From positions 992,001 to 1,056,000 of the forward strand of contig CBDDLA010000001.1 in assembly GCA_965230485.1 (NCBI GenBank): DNA of 64,000 bases, written 5' to 3'. Made by a program: the position numbers and the translations under genes. The DNA comes from Putridiphycobacter sp965230485 (GTDB taxonomy: Bacteria > Bacteroidota > Bacteroidia > Flavobacteriales_D > Crocinitomicaceae). This document shows positions 8,975 to 17,968 of this stretch, one piece after another. Under the pieces are notes generated by a model that saw only the letters and a list, made by a program, of their open reading frames with translations, did not search any database and was not told the origin of the DNA. How positions within the stretch are numbered: the first letter of the stretch is position 1; each line of letters begins with the position of its first letter.

Positions 8975-9011
8975 AATCAAAAAGAGGTGCTAAAGGCACC
9001 TCTTTTTGATT
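8975..9011. terminator. Bidirectional terminator between 8956 and 9032
   Basis: AATCAAAAAGAGGTGC (8975-8990) pairs perfectly with 8996-9011 around a TAAAG loop. The A-rich and T-rich flanks serve both the + strand barrel gene and the convergent - strand gene. Confidence 0.88.
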
Positions 9012-9031
9012 TTAAAAAATAAAATATAGAA

Positions 9032-9460
9032 TTACTTAAATTCAGCGCCAGGTCCACCAGCTTTTTTATATTCTCTTTTCTTTGGTTTGATCTTATCGAT
9101 AAATAAAACGTAAAACTTTTCTCCTGCCTCGTTAGATATTTCTTCTGATATACCATTAATCACTCCAGGTGCCCTATTCGCTTTATTGACAAATTTCTGA
9201 TCCATCAAAGCAAATTCACCATCTTCGTACTGCACAAACACTGAAACGATTTTTCCATTTTCTACACGAACCTTTCCATAAATGCAATAAGATTCTGTTC
9301 CCTCAATAAAACTTAAAATAACACTCCTATACATATCATCTGTAACAGTGTATGAACCTCTTCTCTCAAATACTTCCTTCCATTCTGCAAAACAACCCGT
9401 TTGTGCATAAGACTGACTAAAAACTCCTGATAACAAAAGAAGTAAAAATAATTTTTTCAT
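9032..9460 (-). CDS. Hypothetical secreted protein
   Basis: The 142-residue protein has a clear signal peptide (MKKLFLLLLLSGVFSQSYAQ, about 20 residues). The mature part of about 120 residues has two cysteines (in TGCFAEW and SYCIYG) and many acidic and basic residues, ending in a lysine-rich tail (KPKKREYKKAGGPGAEFK). I do not recognise the family. A promoter box TATATTTG at 9492-9499 fits the ATG at 9460 with a leader of about 25-30 bases. The gene is monocistronic and ends at the shared bidirectional terminator at 8975. Confidence 0.75.
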   Translation of the reverse strand: MKKLFLLLLLSGVFSQSYAQTGCFAEWKEVFERRGSYTVTDDMYRSVILSFIEGTESYCIYGKVRVENGKIVSVFVQYEDGEFALMDQKFVNKANRAPGVINGISEEISNEAGEKFYVLFIDKIKPKKREYKKAGGPGAEFK

Positions 9461-9491
9461 ATTAGCTGGTTTTTGGTTTTTTGTCTGATTC

Positions 9492-9499
9492 CAAATATA
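9492..9499 (-). promoter_or_regulatory. Promoter -7 box (TATATTTG) of the gene at 9032
   Basis: The - strand reads TATATTTG, an exact TAnnTTTG match, 31 bases upstream of ATG 9460. Confidence 0.55.
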
Positions 9500-9623
9500 G
9501 TATAAGTTAGAGAATTTCTGTTCAATAAAAGAAATCTAATTTTAATATACAATTCGAAACCATAACTGTTTTATTCAGACAAAACAAATAGCACGCCATT
9601 TATCAAAAATTGGCAGATTAGAC

Positions 9624-10934
9624 TTATAAATTAATGGTTTCCTTATAAATGTATTTCTTTTGAATAGATTCGAAAGGCCTGTAAATATAGAAAATTTGAT
9701 TATTTACAATTTTTAGTTTCTCAATATACTTATAGAAAAGCCTTCTTGAATATTTAATTTTTCCAGTTTGAAGATCAACTAGGCTCAAGTATGAATATCC
9801 ATCTCTTTCAAATAACACGTAGATATTTCCCCGCTCTTTATCTTGAATTAACGGTTGTTCCCAACCCGATTTTCGTTCATTTAAATGATACGTAATTGGT
9901 AAACTATCGATATCGGAAAGGTCGTTACTGTATTTAAACATTTGGTTTTTATAATGGTCAAACACTACAACTGTATCATTATTAACAAATAAAGGTGCAT
10001 ACAAAGGCTCATAATAAATTGAATTAGAAAACACAGCAGCACCTACCCAAACTTCCTTATCAATACCTGTTTCTTCTTGCTTGTTTGCAGCCCAAAGTCG
10101 GGTCCTTACGTCTGAAAATTTGAATTCAGCCCTATATTCTTTCATTAAAGGCTCGTCTATAATACTTAATATTGGTGTATAAATTGAGTCTGTTTTATTA
10201 AATTGAAAATAATCAAAGGCTGGGTATATTTCTGAATAATTCGAATAGTAAAAAGTTTCGTTAAGTGTATCTAAAATTGGTGAAACAAATTTGAAAAAGT
10301 AGTTTTTATCCTCCTTGAGTAAGTGAATTTTATTGTTTTCAATTGTAATTAAATACATATTTTGCTTTGCCACCAAATGGACATTTTTTCTATAATCAAC
10401 CAATAACTCAATTGCCCGACCTGAAAAATGATACGTATCAATCACTTTTCTATTCTCATCCAATAATTTAATATCACTTCCCTTCTGCAGCTTTTTGGGA
10501 TACGTAAGTAAAATAACCCTATCCAATCTATCCATTTCGAAATCAGCGACACTAAATTCCTCAGATTTAAAAAATTCAATTGGTTTTTTGTTACCAACTA
10601 CAACTGTATTTAAAATGCTATCCTTAAGCGTGAAATTCAATTCTAAACGATTATTTTTAATGCTTTTAATATCAGATTGTGTCAATTCATAAATCTCTGA
10701 TTTATGGTTGATGTGACTAATGGTCAAAATCCTGTTTTCAAGAAGATCAATCTTGAACTCGAACTCACCCTCTCTATTAGATAACGCAAGTTTCAAAGGA
10801 TTTGTATTGTAAATTATTTTTGCTGAATATACAGGATCTCCTTCAGAATTATTAATTACACCAAATACAGAAATAGTTTGAGCATTTACAATAACATGAC
10901 CTATTAAAACGGCAAATAATAATGTTAATCTCAT
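9624..10934 (-). CDS. Secreted protein with carboxypeptidase-regulatory-like domain
   Basis: The 436-residue protein has a signal peptide (MRLTLLFAVLIGHVIVNAQ). Residues about 20-110 (ISVFGVINNSEGDPVYSAKI to LTISHINH) form a carboxypeptidase-regulatory-like Ig-type domain of the kind seen at the N-termini of TonB-dependent receptors and other Bacteroidota surface proteins. The remaining 320 residues contain repeated short beta-strand blocks (for example GNIYVLFERDGYSYLSLVD and NIYYEPLYAPLFVNNDTVVVF) that suggest a propeller-like fold, but I find no named family. There is no type IX sorting tail. It probably acts in the periplasm or at the outer membrane. Confidence 0.65.
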   Translation of the reverse strand: MRLTLLFAVLIGHVIVNAQTISVFGVINNSEGDPVYSAKIIYNTNPLKLALSNREGEFEFKIDLLENRILTISHINHKSEIYELTQSDIKSIKNNRLELNFTLKDSILNTVVVGNKKPIEFFKSEEFSVADFEMDRLDRVILLTYPKKLQKGSDIKLLDENRKVIDTYHFSGRAIELLVDYRKNVHLVAKQNMYLITIENNKIHLLKEDKNYFFKFVSPILDTLNETFYYSNYSEIYPAFDYFQFNKTDSIYTPILSIIDEPLMKEYRAEFKFSDVRTRLWAANKQEETGIDKEVWVGAAVFSNSIYYEPLYAPLFVNNDTVVVFDHYKNQMFKYSNDLSDIDSLPITYHLNERKSGWEQPLIQDKERGNIYVLFERDGYSYLSLVDLQTGKIKYSRRLFYKYIEKLKIVNNQIFYIYRPFESIQKKYIYKETINL

Positions 10935-10986
10935 AGCTATCTTTCTAAATTAGATGCGTTAACCATTAATGTTCCATAAATCACAA

Positions 10987-12219
10987 TTATATTTTTTTAA
11001 TTAAGATCAGCCGTAAAAAGTTAAGTGCAGCAGCAATTGTACTTTGAATATTTCTGCTTCTATTATATCCAAAATTAAAAAGCTTTGTATGAACTTTATT
11101 TGGTGTTGCAATTGCAATCCAAACTGTGCCAACGGGTTTGTCAGCCGTTCCTCCTTCTGGTCCAGCAACTCCTGAAATACTAATACAAAAATCAACTCCA
11201 AGTTTCTTTCTACCATTGCTTGCCATTTCTATTACCACCTCTTCAGAAACAGCTCCAAACTCAATAATTGTATTATGTTTTACGCCAACTATTTTTTCTT
11301 TTAATTGATATGAGTATGAAATAATTGATCCTTCATAATACGCTGATGAGCCAGGTACAGATACTATCTTTTCAGCCAATCCGCCACCAGTGCAGCTTTC
11401 AACGGTACCTAATGTTTTACCTTCTGAATTAAGCAATTGACCTATTTTTTCTTCAAGAGGCGTATCTTCATATCCAACCACATATTTAGGGTAATTTTTG
11501 ATAAGGAAGTCTAATTGTTTATCTATAAATGGCTTTTGTTGCGTATGTCCAGTTAATCGTAATTTAAGCGTGCCAATTGATGGTAAATAGGCTACACTGA
11601 CGTCATTGCTTCTCGATTTTTCTTCCCAATCCTTTATAAGTTCTGCAAGATATGACTCCCCTATTCCGGCTACCAAAACACTAGCATGGTAAAAAGCGCC
11701 TAAATTATATGCACCCTTAATATGATCAATAAATTTTAAAAATAAAGCCTTCATTTCGAAAGGCACTCCTGGCAGAGACAAAATATTCACCTTCCCTTTT
11801 TTAAACCACATGCCACTTGCAGTGCCAAGATCGTTTTCTATAATTGTCGCCTTTGCAGGAAGCATGGCCTGCAACTCATTTACTTTTAAAAAAGGTTTAT
11901 TAAACTTTTTAAAGAAGTCTTGAATTCGTTTTAGCACCTTTGGATAAATGATTAATTCATCATTAAAATAATCCGTCAATACAGTTTTTGTGATGTCATC
12001 ATTAGTTGGACCTAGACCACCTGTTAAAATAACGAACTGGTTATTCTCTATAGCCCTATCTAACGCCTCAATAATGTGATGTTTGGTATCAGTAATACTT
12101 AATATTTCACTAACCGGAATTCCTATTTCATTAAATGCTTTTGCAATAAAAGTTGAATTGGTGTCTATTGTTTGTCCTACTAAAATTTCATCTCCAATTG
12201 TAATTATTTTTGCCTGCAT
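10987..12219 (-). CDS. cinA: CinA: competence/damage-inducible protein A, NMN deamidase
   Basis: The 410-residue protein joins two domains. The N-terminal MoaB-like domain (about 1-170) opens MQAKIITIGDEILVGQTIDT and contains GGLGPTNDDITK; in CinA this part has pyrophosphatase activity. The C-terminal PncC-type amidase domain (about 255-405) has TVESCTGGGLAEKI near residue 268 and SISGVAGPEGGT, and deamidates NMN for NAD recycling. The length matches typical CinA. I start at ATG 12219; the open frame continues upstream to 12591, but it crosses the promoter box at 12253-12260 and has no CinA-like sequence. The gene is divergent from the DUF4197 lipoprotein gene. Confidence 0.93.
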   Translation of the reverse strand: MQAKIITIGDEILVGQTIDTNSTFIAKAFNEIGIPVSEILSITDTKHHIIEALDRAIENNQFVILTGGLGPTNDDITKTVLTDYFNDELIIYPKVLKRIQDFFKKFNKPFLKVNELQAMLPAKATIIENDLGTASGMWFKKGKVNILSLPGVPFEMKALFLKFIDHIKGAYNLGAFYHASVLVAGIGESYLAELIKDWEEKSRSNDVSVAYLPSIGTLKLRLTGHTQQKPFIDKQLDFLIKNYPKYVVGYEDTPLEEKIGQLLNSEGKTLGTVESCTGGGLAEKIVSVPGSSAYYEGSIISYSYQLKEKIVGVKHNTIIEFGAVSEEVVIEMASNGRKKLGVDFCISISGVAGPEGGTADKPVGTVWIAIATPNKVHTKLFNFGYNRSRNIQSTIAAALNFLRLILIKKI

Positions 12220-12252
12220 CTTGTTTTTGGTATTCAATTTGTATTGTATATC

Positions 12253-12260
12253 CAAAATTA
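12253..12260 (-). promoter_or_regulatory. Promoter -7 box (TAATTTTG) of cinA
   Basis: An exact TAnnTTTG match on the - strand, 33 bases upstream of the cinA ATG. It sits one base from the opposite-strand box at 12262-12269. Confidence 0.6.
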
Positions 12261-12261
12261 C

Positions 12262-12269
12262 TAAGTTTG
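12262..12269 (+). promoter_or_regulatory. Promoter of the DUF4197 gene (TTTG-N20-TAAGTTTG)
   Basis: TAAGTTTG is an exact -7 box, and TTTG at 12238-12241 lies 20 bases upstream, the spacing expected in Bacteroidota. The ATG at 12284 follows after 14 bases. Confidence 0.7.
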
Positions 12270-12283
12270 ATAAAATTATTCTT

Positions 12284-13039
12284 ATGAAAAGAAAAAAGTT
12301 TCCAATAGTGTTAGGGTTAGCTTCAATGCTACTTTTTACGCAATGTGATATATTAAATGATATCGCAAATGAGGTTGTTAGTACAGATGGTTCAGGAACT
12401 GTTGAAGCGCCGAAACTAACCAATGATGAAGTAATTGCAGGGTTAAAAGAGGCTTTGACAATCGGTATAAGAAATGGCGCCAATTTAGCGTCAGCGACTG
12501 ATGGTTTTTTTAAAAATGACATTATTAAATTGCCATTCCCAGAAGATGCCATCAAAATAAAAGAAAAAGCACTAGAATTAGGCCTTGACAATCAGGTCAA
12601 TAAAATAGAATTAACACTCAATCGTGCAGCTGAAGAAGCCAGTAAAAAAGCTGCTCCAATATTTGTTGATGCAATAAAAAACATGTCAATAGCTGATGGG
12701 TTTGCTATTTTAAAGGGGGCTGATAATGCAGCAACTAATTTCCTTAAGAAAAATACGACTGACAAACTTGTAGCTGCTTTTAGTCCTGTTGTTCAGAATG
12801 CCATTGAAACGGTTAAATTAACTGAGTACTGGAACCCTGTAGCCTCCAAGTATAATGTATTAGCCAAACTAACAGGAAAACCAGAAATTAATCCAGATCT
12901 GAATCAATATGTTACAACTAAAGGAATTGATGGCTTATTTTACATGGTTGAGCAAGAGGAAAAGAAAATTAGAAAAGATCCTGTCGCTCAAGTAACTGAT
13001 CTATTAAAAAAAGTGTTTGGGTCAGTAATGGGCAATTAA
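12284..13039 (+). CDS. DUF4197 family lipoprotein
   Basis: The 251-residue protein begins MKRKKFPIVLGLASMLLFTQCD, a lipoprotein signal with the modified cysteine at residue 21. The mature part is alpha-helical and matches the DUF4197 pattern: LKEALTIGIRNGANLAS, then FKNDIIKLPFPEDA, then AAEEASKKAAPIFVDAIKNM and DGFAILKGADNAATNFLK. The family has no established function and is found anchored in the envelope. I start at ATG 12284 because a perfect promoter lies just upstream; the open frame extends back to 12083 but would cross that promoter and the cinA start. A strong terminator follows. Confidence 0.88.
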   Translation: MKRKKFPIVLGLASMLLFTQCDILNDIANEVVSTDGSGTVEAPKLTNDEVIAGLKEALTIGIRNGANLASATDGFFKNDIIKLPFPEDAIKIKEKALELGLDNQVNKIELTLNRAAEEASKKAAPIFVDAIKNMSIADGFAILKGADNAATNFLKKNTTDKLVAAFSPVVQNAIETVKLTEYWNPVASKYNVLAKLTGKPEINPDLNQYVTTKGIDGLFYMVEQEEKKIRKDPVAQVTDLLKKVFGSVMGN

Positions 13040-13070
13040 TATAACATCAGATTTAAAAAATTAATACTAG

Positions 13071-13102
13071 AAGCCTGTTATTTGAGATAACAGGCTTTTT
13101 TT
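13071..13102 (+). terminator. Intrinsic terminator after the DUF4197 gene
   Basis: AAGCCTGTTAT (13071-13081) pairs with ATAACAGGCTT (13087-13097) around TTGAG, followed by a run of T. Confidence 0.87.
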
Positions 13103-13128
13103 AATACGATTTACCATTACTACATTTT

Positions 13129-13611
13129 CTATTGAATTTCTTTTGATAGGCTAGGAAGCCAATTTAATTGAGTTTCAGTAATTTTTCCCTTTCCTATCAT
13201 TAGAATAAATTGTGTTTTAGTTTGAACAACAGCAAATAGTCGACGAACCAAACCTTTTTTCTTTAATCCAAAAACAGAAATCTTTCTTTTGCCTTCAGAC
13301 TTTTTGAGTAAGAGAGGATAGTTTCCATTTGCAGCTATTGCTTTAGCAGCATATTGTTTTATCTTTTCTGAATCACCCCAGTAGTTTAAATACTTTAACA
13401 TTGACATTGACTTAAGCATTTCAATAGCTTCAGGGTAGTCTTCATCTACCATTCTGGCAGCAATTTTAGGAGGTATCACTTTAGCTTCCATTTTCTGATC
13501 ATTTTTATGCGTTTTATAATAATCATCAATAGGATGAGCATAAAGTAATGATGCGTTAAAAAAAATGAATAAGAAAAAAAGCATATTGCCTGTTAATATT
13601 GTGTATTTCAT
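13129..13611 (-). CDS. Small exported protein, possibly DUF4252-like
   Basis: The 160-residue protein has an N-terminal signal sequence (MKYTILTGNMLFFLFIFFNASLLYAHP). The mature part includes AARMVDEDYPEAIEMLKSMSMLKYLNYWG and ends FILMIGKGKITETQLNWLPS. The order of a helix pair, then a short strand, then a final (G-x-I) strand recalls DUF4252, a Bacteroidota family of small periplasmic proteins of unknown function. This assignment is tentative. The gene is convergent with the DUF4197 gene and is followed on the other side by a 246-bp gap that separates it from the divergent icd. Confidence 0.65.
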   Translation of the reverse strand: MKYTILTGNMLFFLFIFFNASLLYAHPIDDYYKTHKNDQKMEAKVIPPKIAARMVDEDYPEAIEMLKSMSMLKYLNYWGDSEKIKQYAAKAIAANGNYPLLLKKSEGKRKISVFGLKKKGLVRRLFAVVQTKTQFILMIGKGKITETQLNWLPSLSKEIQ

Positions 13612-13857
13612 AAAATGAATTTAGTTTTTAAAATATAATGTAACAATAACCATTGGTTACTTGAAGAATTAAATTTTTGAAATGACTGAATTTAATATAA
13701 GGGATTTTAGTACTGATCATATTATACTTCAGATGCTGCAAACATTAATCAGAAAACAGTTATTAATAATCAAAATTTATACTTATTATAAAAAACATAA
13801 ATAAAAATATATGAATTTTAGTCCTGATATTTGTAGCGTGATATTTAAACAATTATT

Positions 13858-15369
13858 ATGAATAAAAATATAATGAATACAGTAGGTACAGAAAACATAA
13901 CAAATAAAGCCCTTAAAATTGCCGTAGCTAAAGGAGACGGTATTGGCCCCGAAATAATGGACGCTACACTCCGAATATTAAAGGCAAGTGGTGCTAACAT
14001 TGAACCACATTATATTGAGCTTGGCGAAAAAGTTTATCTATCGGGTAATTCAGCAGGAATTCAATCTACTGCGTGGGATACGATTGATCAATGCAAAACA
14101 ATTTTGAAAGCACCCATCACTACACCACAAGGAAAAGGCTACAAAAGTCTAAATGTAACATTAAGGAAGTCTTTAGGGCTTTTTTCTAATGTGCGACCAG
14201 TTACCTCTCTTCACCCTTATGTGAAAACACATTTTCCCAAAATGGATGTAGTCATTGTAAGAGAAAATGAAGAAGACCTATATGCAGGAATTGAACACCA
14301 ACAAACGCAAGATGTTGTACAATGTTTGAAACTAATAACTCGACCAGGTTGTGAGAAAATTGTAAGATATGCTTTTGAATACGCTGATTCTTATGGTAGA
14401 AAAAAAGTGACTTGTATGTTAAAGGATAATATCATGAAACTTACTGATGGTTTGTTCCATAGGGTTTTTGATGAAATAGCGAAAGAGTATCCCCATATTG
14501 AAGCAGAAACGCAAATCATTGATATAGGAATGGCGCGTTTTGCCAATAATCCTGAAAATTATGATGTAATTGTCACCTCAAATCTATATGGAGACATTAT
14601 TTCTGATGTAGCAGCTGAAGTTGCTGGGTCTGTCGGAATGGCTGGATCTGCTAATATTGGGCAAAACGTTGCAATGTTTGAAGCAATACATGGGTCAGCA
14701 CCCGACATATCAGGAAAGGGAATTGCTAATCCATCTGGGTTAATTAATGCTTCGGTAATGATGCTCGCGCACCACGGTAAAATTGAAGTGGCTGACAAAA
14801 TAAAAAATGCTTGGCTAACCACCATTGAAGCGGGTTATCATACGGCAGATATTTACCAAGAAGGTGTTAGTAAACAAAAAGTAAGCACAAGTGAATTTGC
14901 TGATCAGGTCATAGCTCACCTTGGACAAAAGCCAACTCAATTAATTGAAAGTAAATTATCTGATGGAAAAGGTAAAATTGTAATTCCAGAGTATACGAGA
15001 ACTATTCAGAAACAAGAGCTTGTAGGTGTTGATATTTTTGTAAACTGGCAAGGGTCAAATGCCAATCATATTGGTGAAAAACTAGACGGACTGAACACCG
15101 CGAATATGAAACTAAAGATGATTACTAACAGAGGCGTTAAAGTATATCCTAATGGGCTTGATGAAACGTATTGTACAGATCATTGGAGATGTAGATTCAT
15201 TAATGCTAAAACTACCAATGGTAGTAATTTAGGCTACACTAAAATTGAATACGATCAAATAATCGCACTTTTAGCTAAAATGAATGAGGAAGATATTGAA
15301 GTGATTAAAACTGAAAATCTTTATGAGTTTGACGGAAAAAGAGGATTCTCTTTGGGTCAAGGTGAATAA
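13858..15369 (+). CDS. icd: NADP-dependent isocitrate dehydrogenase (Thermus-type, long form)
   Basis: The 503-residue protein oxidatively decarboxylates isocitrate to 2-oxoglutarate in the TCA cycle. The N-terminal 340 residues form the beta-decarboxylating dehydrogenase fold: AVAKGDGIGPEIMDATLRIL, the substrate loop SLNVTLRKSLGLFSNVRPV, the metal-binding TSNLYGDIISD and the nucleotide-site EAIHGSAPDISGKGIANP. About 130 further residues at the C-terminus, including WRCRFINAK, match the extension of the Thermus-type dimeric enzyme. The start could be ATG 13858 or ATG 13873 (MNTVGTENI). The gene is monocistronic and ends at the terminator at 15398. Confidence 0.93.
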   Translation: MNKNIMNTVGTENITNKALKIAVAKGDGIGPEIMDATLRILKASGANIEPHYIELGEKVYLSGNSAGIQSTAWDTIDQCKTILKAPITTPQGKGYKSLNVTLRKSLGLFSNVRPVTSLHPYVKTHFPKMDVVIVRENEEDLYAGIEHQQTQDVVQCLKLITRPGCEKIVRYAFEYADSYGRKKVTCMLKDNIMKLTDGLFHRVFDEIAKEYPHIEAETQIIDIGMARFANNPENYDVIVTSNLYGDIISDVAAEVAGSVGMAGSANIGQNVAMFEAIHGSAPDISGKGIANPSGLINASVMMLAHHGKIEVADKIKNAWLTTIEAGYHTADIYQEGVSKQKVSTSEFADQVIAHLGQKPTQLIESKLSDGKGKIVIPEYTRTIQKQELVGVDIFVNWQGSNANHIGEKLDGLNTANMKLKMITNRGVKVYPNGLDETYCTDHWRCRFINAKTTNGSNLGYTKIEYDQIIALLAKMNEEDIEVIKTENLYEFDGKRGFSLGQGE

Positions 15370-15397
15370 TAGACATTAAAATAATTTTCCCTTCAAG

Positions 15398-15430
15398 AAA
15401 AACCTGAATATAAAATGTATTCAGGTTTTT
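15398..15430. terminator. Bidirectional terminator between icd and the kelch gene
   Basis: AAAAACCTGAATA (15398-15410) pairs perfectly with TATTCAGGTTTTT (15418-15430), a 13-bp stem with A and T tails usable from both sides. Confidence 0.87.
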
Positions 15431-15438
15431 AGTTTTAT

Positions 15439-16527
15439 TTACTCTATTCGAAATTTTCTTTCTGTTGAACCATCATCATAAATATAGATTAATAATGTAT
15501 TTGGCATTGGGATTACTTTACGCCCCAATAAATCGACTACTTTAATCAAGTTTTTTTCTTTTTCAGGAGCATCACTCTCTAAAAAATTAAGCGTCTCATT
15601 ATACTTCCATGTTTCATTTAATCGCTGATATTGACCATTAAGGCCAGTTGAATAATACATTATATTTTGATTCGTCATTATTGCCATACCTCCTCTTCTT
15701 CCAATTGAAGGCAGTCCTGGTAAAGAATTCCATGAACTAAATGAAATATTATATGACCATAAATCATTGTGGAAGTTATTTAAACTATCTGCTCCAAAAC
15801 AAACTAATAATTTGTCATCAACATTTAGTATAGTTGCGTGAGATCTACCTATGGTAGGAAAACTTGAAATTTGCATCCAAATATCATTACTGGGATGATA
15901 TTCATATAATTCTTTATGGAATGTATCAGCTTCATCTCTACCAAAAATTAGATAACCTTTGTTGCCAATGGCAGTTGCTGATGAACGCCAGCGGTTTCCG
16001 AAAGGTAGATTATTTTTTTGCTCCCATGAATCACTTGCAATGGCATAAATCCAAACCTCATCTATTGCCACATTATTTTCTGTTTTTCCGCCAATAATAT
16101 ATGCCGTATCATTGATCATAAAACAGCTTGCGCCACTCCGTCCCAAAGACGGTAACGGGCTCATCTCGGTCCATGAGTTGGAAATGGGATCATACTTCCA
16201 AAGATCATTCAAAAAATCAGTCCCATTAAATCCCCCAAATACAAAACCATTTTGACTTGTTGAGAAACTAGAAGCATATTGGCGTTCTTTTCCAGCAGGT
16301 AATGATGATATTGAAAACCATTCATCTGATGCAAGACTTAAACCGTAAAAGTCATCTAATACTGAAAACCAAGAGTTAATTCCCGTTCCAAAATAGACAG
16401 TATCACCTACTATAAATGACACTCCGTCATCACGACCTCCACCTGGAAAGTCATTTATTCGAGCCCAGTCCTGAGCAATTGTATGAGATGTAATAACTAA
16501 TAACAGAATGCACCAAAAAGTCCTCAT
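15439..16527 (-). CDS. Secreted kelch-repeat protein with degenerate type IX sorting tail
   Basis: The 362-residue protein has a signal peptide (MRTFWCILLLVITSHTIAQ). At least five kelch-type blades follow, each with a GG doublet or near match and a W, for example NGFVFGGFNGTDFLNDLWKY, TAYIIGGKTENNVAIDEVWI and KLLVCFGADSLNNFHNDLWS, forming a beta-propeller. The last 40 residues (KVVDLLGRKVIPMPNTLLIY and DDGSTERKFRIE) have the shape of a type IX secretion sorting domain, but the usual PNP strand before it is absent. This suggests a surface or secreted propeller protein. No ligand can be assigned. Confidence 0.8.
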   Translation of the reverse strand: MRTFWCILLLVITSHTIAQDWARINDFPGGGRDDGVSFIVGDTVYFGTGINSWFSVLDDFYGLSLASDEWFSISSLPAGKERQYASSFSTSQNGFVFGGFNGTDFLNDLWKYDPISNSWTEMSPLPSLGRSGASCFMINDTAYIIGGKTENNVAIDEVWIYAIASDSWEQKNNLPFGNRWRSSATAIGNKGYLIFGRDEADTFHKELYEYHPSNDIWMQISSFPTIGRSHATILNVDDKLLVCFGADSLNNFHNDLWSYNISFSSWNSLPGLPSIGRRGGMAIMTNQNIMYYSTGLNGQYQRLNETWKYNETLNFLESDAPEKEKNLIKVVDLLGRKVIPMPNTLLIYIYDDGSTERKFRIE

Positions 16528-16702
16528 TATACGTTTATTGAAGAAACGGAGAAATGTTAAAAAAAGTATATTCGTAATGGATTTTTTGACCTTAATAGAA
16601 TAAAATAGTCAAGTTATTTTTATAATGCACTAAAGGCCGATTTACCAAAACCACAATCTCTTAATAAATCAAGAGCTTTGATTTATGAAAGAAATTGAAA
16701 AA

Positions 16703-17929
16703 CTAAACCTTTAAAGCAAATTTATTTTCAGCCATTTCAGCAATATATTCTCCAATAGCTAAGGAAGCCGTTGCTGCTGGTGAAGGCGCATTTAAAACAT
16801 GTATGCTATCATCAGTATGCTCAATTCTAAAGTCATCTCTTGTATCTCCATCAGCACCTAATAACAGCGCTCTAACACCTGCTCTACCAGGTTTAATATC
16901 ATCCATAGTTAACGAAGGCAACATTGTCTGTAATGTTCTTAAAAATAATTTTTTTGAGAATGCCCTTCTATATTCATCAATCCCGAATCTAATATTTCCA
17001 AAAAACAGTTTCCAAGTTCCACCATAGCTCAAAGCATCAAGAGTATCTCTGAAACTAAAATCTGTTTTACCATAACCTTCTCGTTTAAAGGTAAATACAG
17101 CATTTGGACCACATTCAATTTCACCATTGGTCATTCTCGTAAAATGAACTCCTAAAAATGGAAATTCAGGATTAGGCACTGGGTAGATCAAGTTTTTTAC
17201 TTTATGTTTAGCCTGATCAGTTAACTCATAATAATCGCCTCTAAAACCAACGACTTTTTCTTTTAATGCAACACCATCCTTTCTTGCAAGTCGGTCGGCT
17301 TGCAGGCCAGCACAGAAAATCAGCTTCTTCGCCAGGAATCGTTTATGCTCTGTAACAACCTCAGTTATCTCCTTTTTCTTGTTAATAGCAATAACTTTCT
17401 CCCCCAATTGAACATGGGAGTTAAAGTTCATCCCAACAGCTACTTCTGCCATTTTATTGGTAGCTCCAACAAAATCAATGATCCCAGTACATGGTACATG
17501 GATTCCCCCAATGCTTTTGACATGGGGTTCAATTTCTTTAATCTGATCAGGTGTTACTTTTTCAATCCCTTCAGTATTATTAGCCAGCCCATTGTTAAAG
17601 ATTTTATCCATAAAAGGCAATTCGCTCTCTTTAGTAGCAACAACTACTTTTCCACAAACATCATGCTTTACGTTATGTTCTTTCGCGAAAGCAACTAATT
17701 CATGCCTACCCTTTACACAGTTCTTTGCTTTTAGAGAACCAGGTGTATAATATAATCCTGAGTGAATAACTCCAGAATTATGGCCAGTTTGGTGATTCGC
17801 TAATTTTTCTTCTTTCTCAATTAAAATGATTTTGAGGTCTTTATTTCTTTTCTGCAATTTATACATTGTGGCAGCACCAATAATGCCTCCTCCGATAATT
17901 GCAATATCAAAAACGTCTTTATTTTCCAA
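16703..17929 (-). CDS. lhgO: L-2-hydroxyglutarate oxidase
   Basis: The protein is an FAD-dependent DAO-family oxidoreductase of about 408 residues that oxidises L-2-hydroxyglutarate to 2-oxoglutarate. The dinucleotide-binding start is FDIAIIGGGIIGAATMYKLQ. NHQTGHNSGVIHSGLYYTPGS is the characteristic LhgO/YgaF motif near residues 50-70, and AGVRALLLGADGDTRDDF with PSPAATASLAIGEYIA lies near the end. The start needs care: a promoter box TAATTTTG lies at 17947-17954 on this strand, downstream of the TTG at 17980. I therefore choose TTG 17929 (reading MENKDVFDIAIIGG). The gene is divergent from the acyltransferase. Confidence 0.9.
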   Translation of the reverse strand: MENKDVFDIAIIGGGIIGAATMYKLQKRNKDLKIILIEKEEKLANHQTGHNSGVIHSGLYYTPGSLKAKNCVKGRHELVAFAKEHNVKHDVCGKVVVATKESELPFMDKIFNNGLANNTEGIEKVTPDQIKEIEPHVKSIGGIHVPCTGIIDFVGATNKMAEVAVGMNFNSHVQLGEKVIAINKKKEITEVVTEHKRFLAKKLIFCAGLQADRLARKDGVALKEKVVGFRGDYYELTDQAKHKVKNLIYPVPNPEFPFLGVHFTRMTNGEIECGPNAVFTFKREGYGKTDFSFRDTLDALSYGGTWKLFFGNIRFGIDEYRRAFSKKLFLRTLQTMLPSLTMDDIKPGRAGVRALLLGADGDTRDDFRIEHTDDSIHVLNAPSPAATASLAIGEYIAEMAENKFALKV

Positions 17930-17935
17930 AATACT

Positions 17936-17943
17936 TAAATTTA
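17936..17943 (+). promoter_or_regulatory. Possible -7 box (TAAATTTA) of the envelope operon
   Basis: This is a 7-of-8 match to TAnnTTTG on the + strand, 25 bases before the TTG start at 17969. It lies 3 bases from the opposite-strand lhgO box. Confidence 0.35.
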
Positions 17944-17946
17944 CAA

Positions 17947-17954
17947 CAAAATTA
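17947..17954 (-). promoter_or_regulatory. Promoter -7 box (TAATTTTG) of lhgO
   Basis: An exact TAnnTTTG match on the - strand, 17 bases upstream of the proposed TTG start at 17929. It lies inside the longer open frame that reaches 17980. Confidence 0.5.
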
Positions 17955-17968
17955 ATCAAAGAATCCTT

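Noticed and set aside
12220..12591. A long upstream extension of the cinA reading frame
   Set aside because: It crosses the cinA promoter box and the opposite-strand lipoprotein gene, and its sequence is unlike CinA.
13682..13804. A 40-codon open frame in the gap before icd
   Set aside because: It has no recognisable domain, no exact promoter box and a composition no different from AT-rich intergenic DNA, so I cannot support it as a gene.
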